Source: an uncultured Sphingobacteriales bacterium (lineage in GTDB: Bacteria; Bacteroidota; Bacteroidia; Chitinophagales; Chitinophagaceae). From it: 6,052 nt of DNA. The translations under genes and the position numbers were made by a program. The stretch spans positions 1-6,052 of the forward strand of contig CAMPKG010000203.1 of the NCBI GenBank assembly GCA_946887085.1, in the 5' to 3' direction. Below, piece by piece: positions 5,990 to 6,052 of the stretch. The notes beneath the pieces were generated by a model, which saw only the letters and a program-made list of their open reading frames with translations, searched no databases and had not been told where the DNA came from. The first letter of the stretch is position 1. The number at the start of each line of letters is the position of its first letter.

Positions 5990-6052
5990 GGGGAATAGGC
6001 TGTGAAAATCCCACGAAAATGCCTGCTGTCAATGAAAAATGCTTATGTACAT

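Noticed and set aside
6019..6052. Possible divergent gene starting at ATG 6019 or ATG 6032 on the plus strand
   Set aside because: Only 7-11 codons remain before the edge, no plus-strand -7 motif or ribosome-binding site is visible, and neither peptide is recognisable. The 63 bases at this edge cannot be assigned.
1..6052. Search by eye for mobile elements, CRISPR arrays, tRNA or rRNA genes, toxin-antitoxin or defence genes
   Set aside because: No transposase, integrase, regularly spaced repeats, cloverleaf or defence motif was seen. The window is almost fully filled by housekeeping genes, with no gene-free stretch above 300 bases.

Overview
This window reads as ordinary chromosomal DNA from a member of the Bacteroidota, most like the Chitinophagaceae/Sphingobacteriales side of the phylum. 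The basis is the gene order miaB, sigma-54 activator, lptE, TPR protein, secG, which I know as a recurrent Bacteroidota arrangement. Two exact copies of the Bacteroidota -7 promoter octamer pattern TAnnTTTG support this, as does the near absence of strong Shine-Dalgarno sequences. No database search was possible, so the taxonomic call is inference.

Every supported gene lies on the minus strand, so transcription runs from right to left. From the right edge: a promoter octamer (5982-5989); miaB (tRNA methylthiotransferase); an NtrC-type sigma-54 activator without a sensor domain; lptE (outer-membrane LPS-assembly lipoprotein); an unrecognised acidic protein with a C-terminal TPR-like repeat; and secG (translocon subunit). 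The five genes are separated by 31, 36 and 3 bases and finally a 4-base ATGA overlap, which fits a single operon. A strong intrinsic terminator hairpin (1385-1412) follows secG.

The terminator loop contains the second TACCTTTG octamer, placed to start an mRNA for the next gene, mltG (membrane-bound endolytic peptidoglycan transglycosylase). After mltG comes the start of a VOC/glyoxalase-fold protein that runs off the left edge.

Much of the set concerns the cell envelope: LptE inserts LPS in the outer membrane, SecG helps protein export and MltG cuts nascent glycan strands. MiaB modifies tRNA. The sigma-54 activator is the only transcriptional regulator present, and its targets cannot be read from this window. 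The gene content is housekeeping and I see no mobile element, CRISPR array, RNA gene or new defence or biosynthetic system. The points most worth checking are the promoter-in-terminator arrangement before mltG, the uncharacterised TPR protein coupled to secG, and the long non-catalytic insert in the sigma-54 activator.
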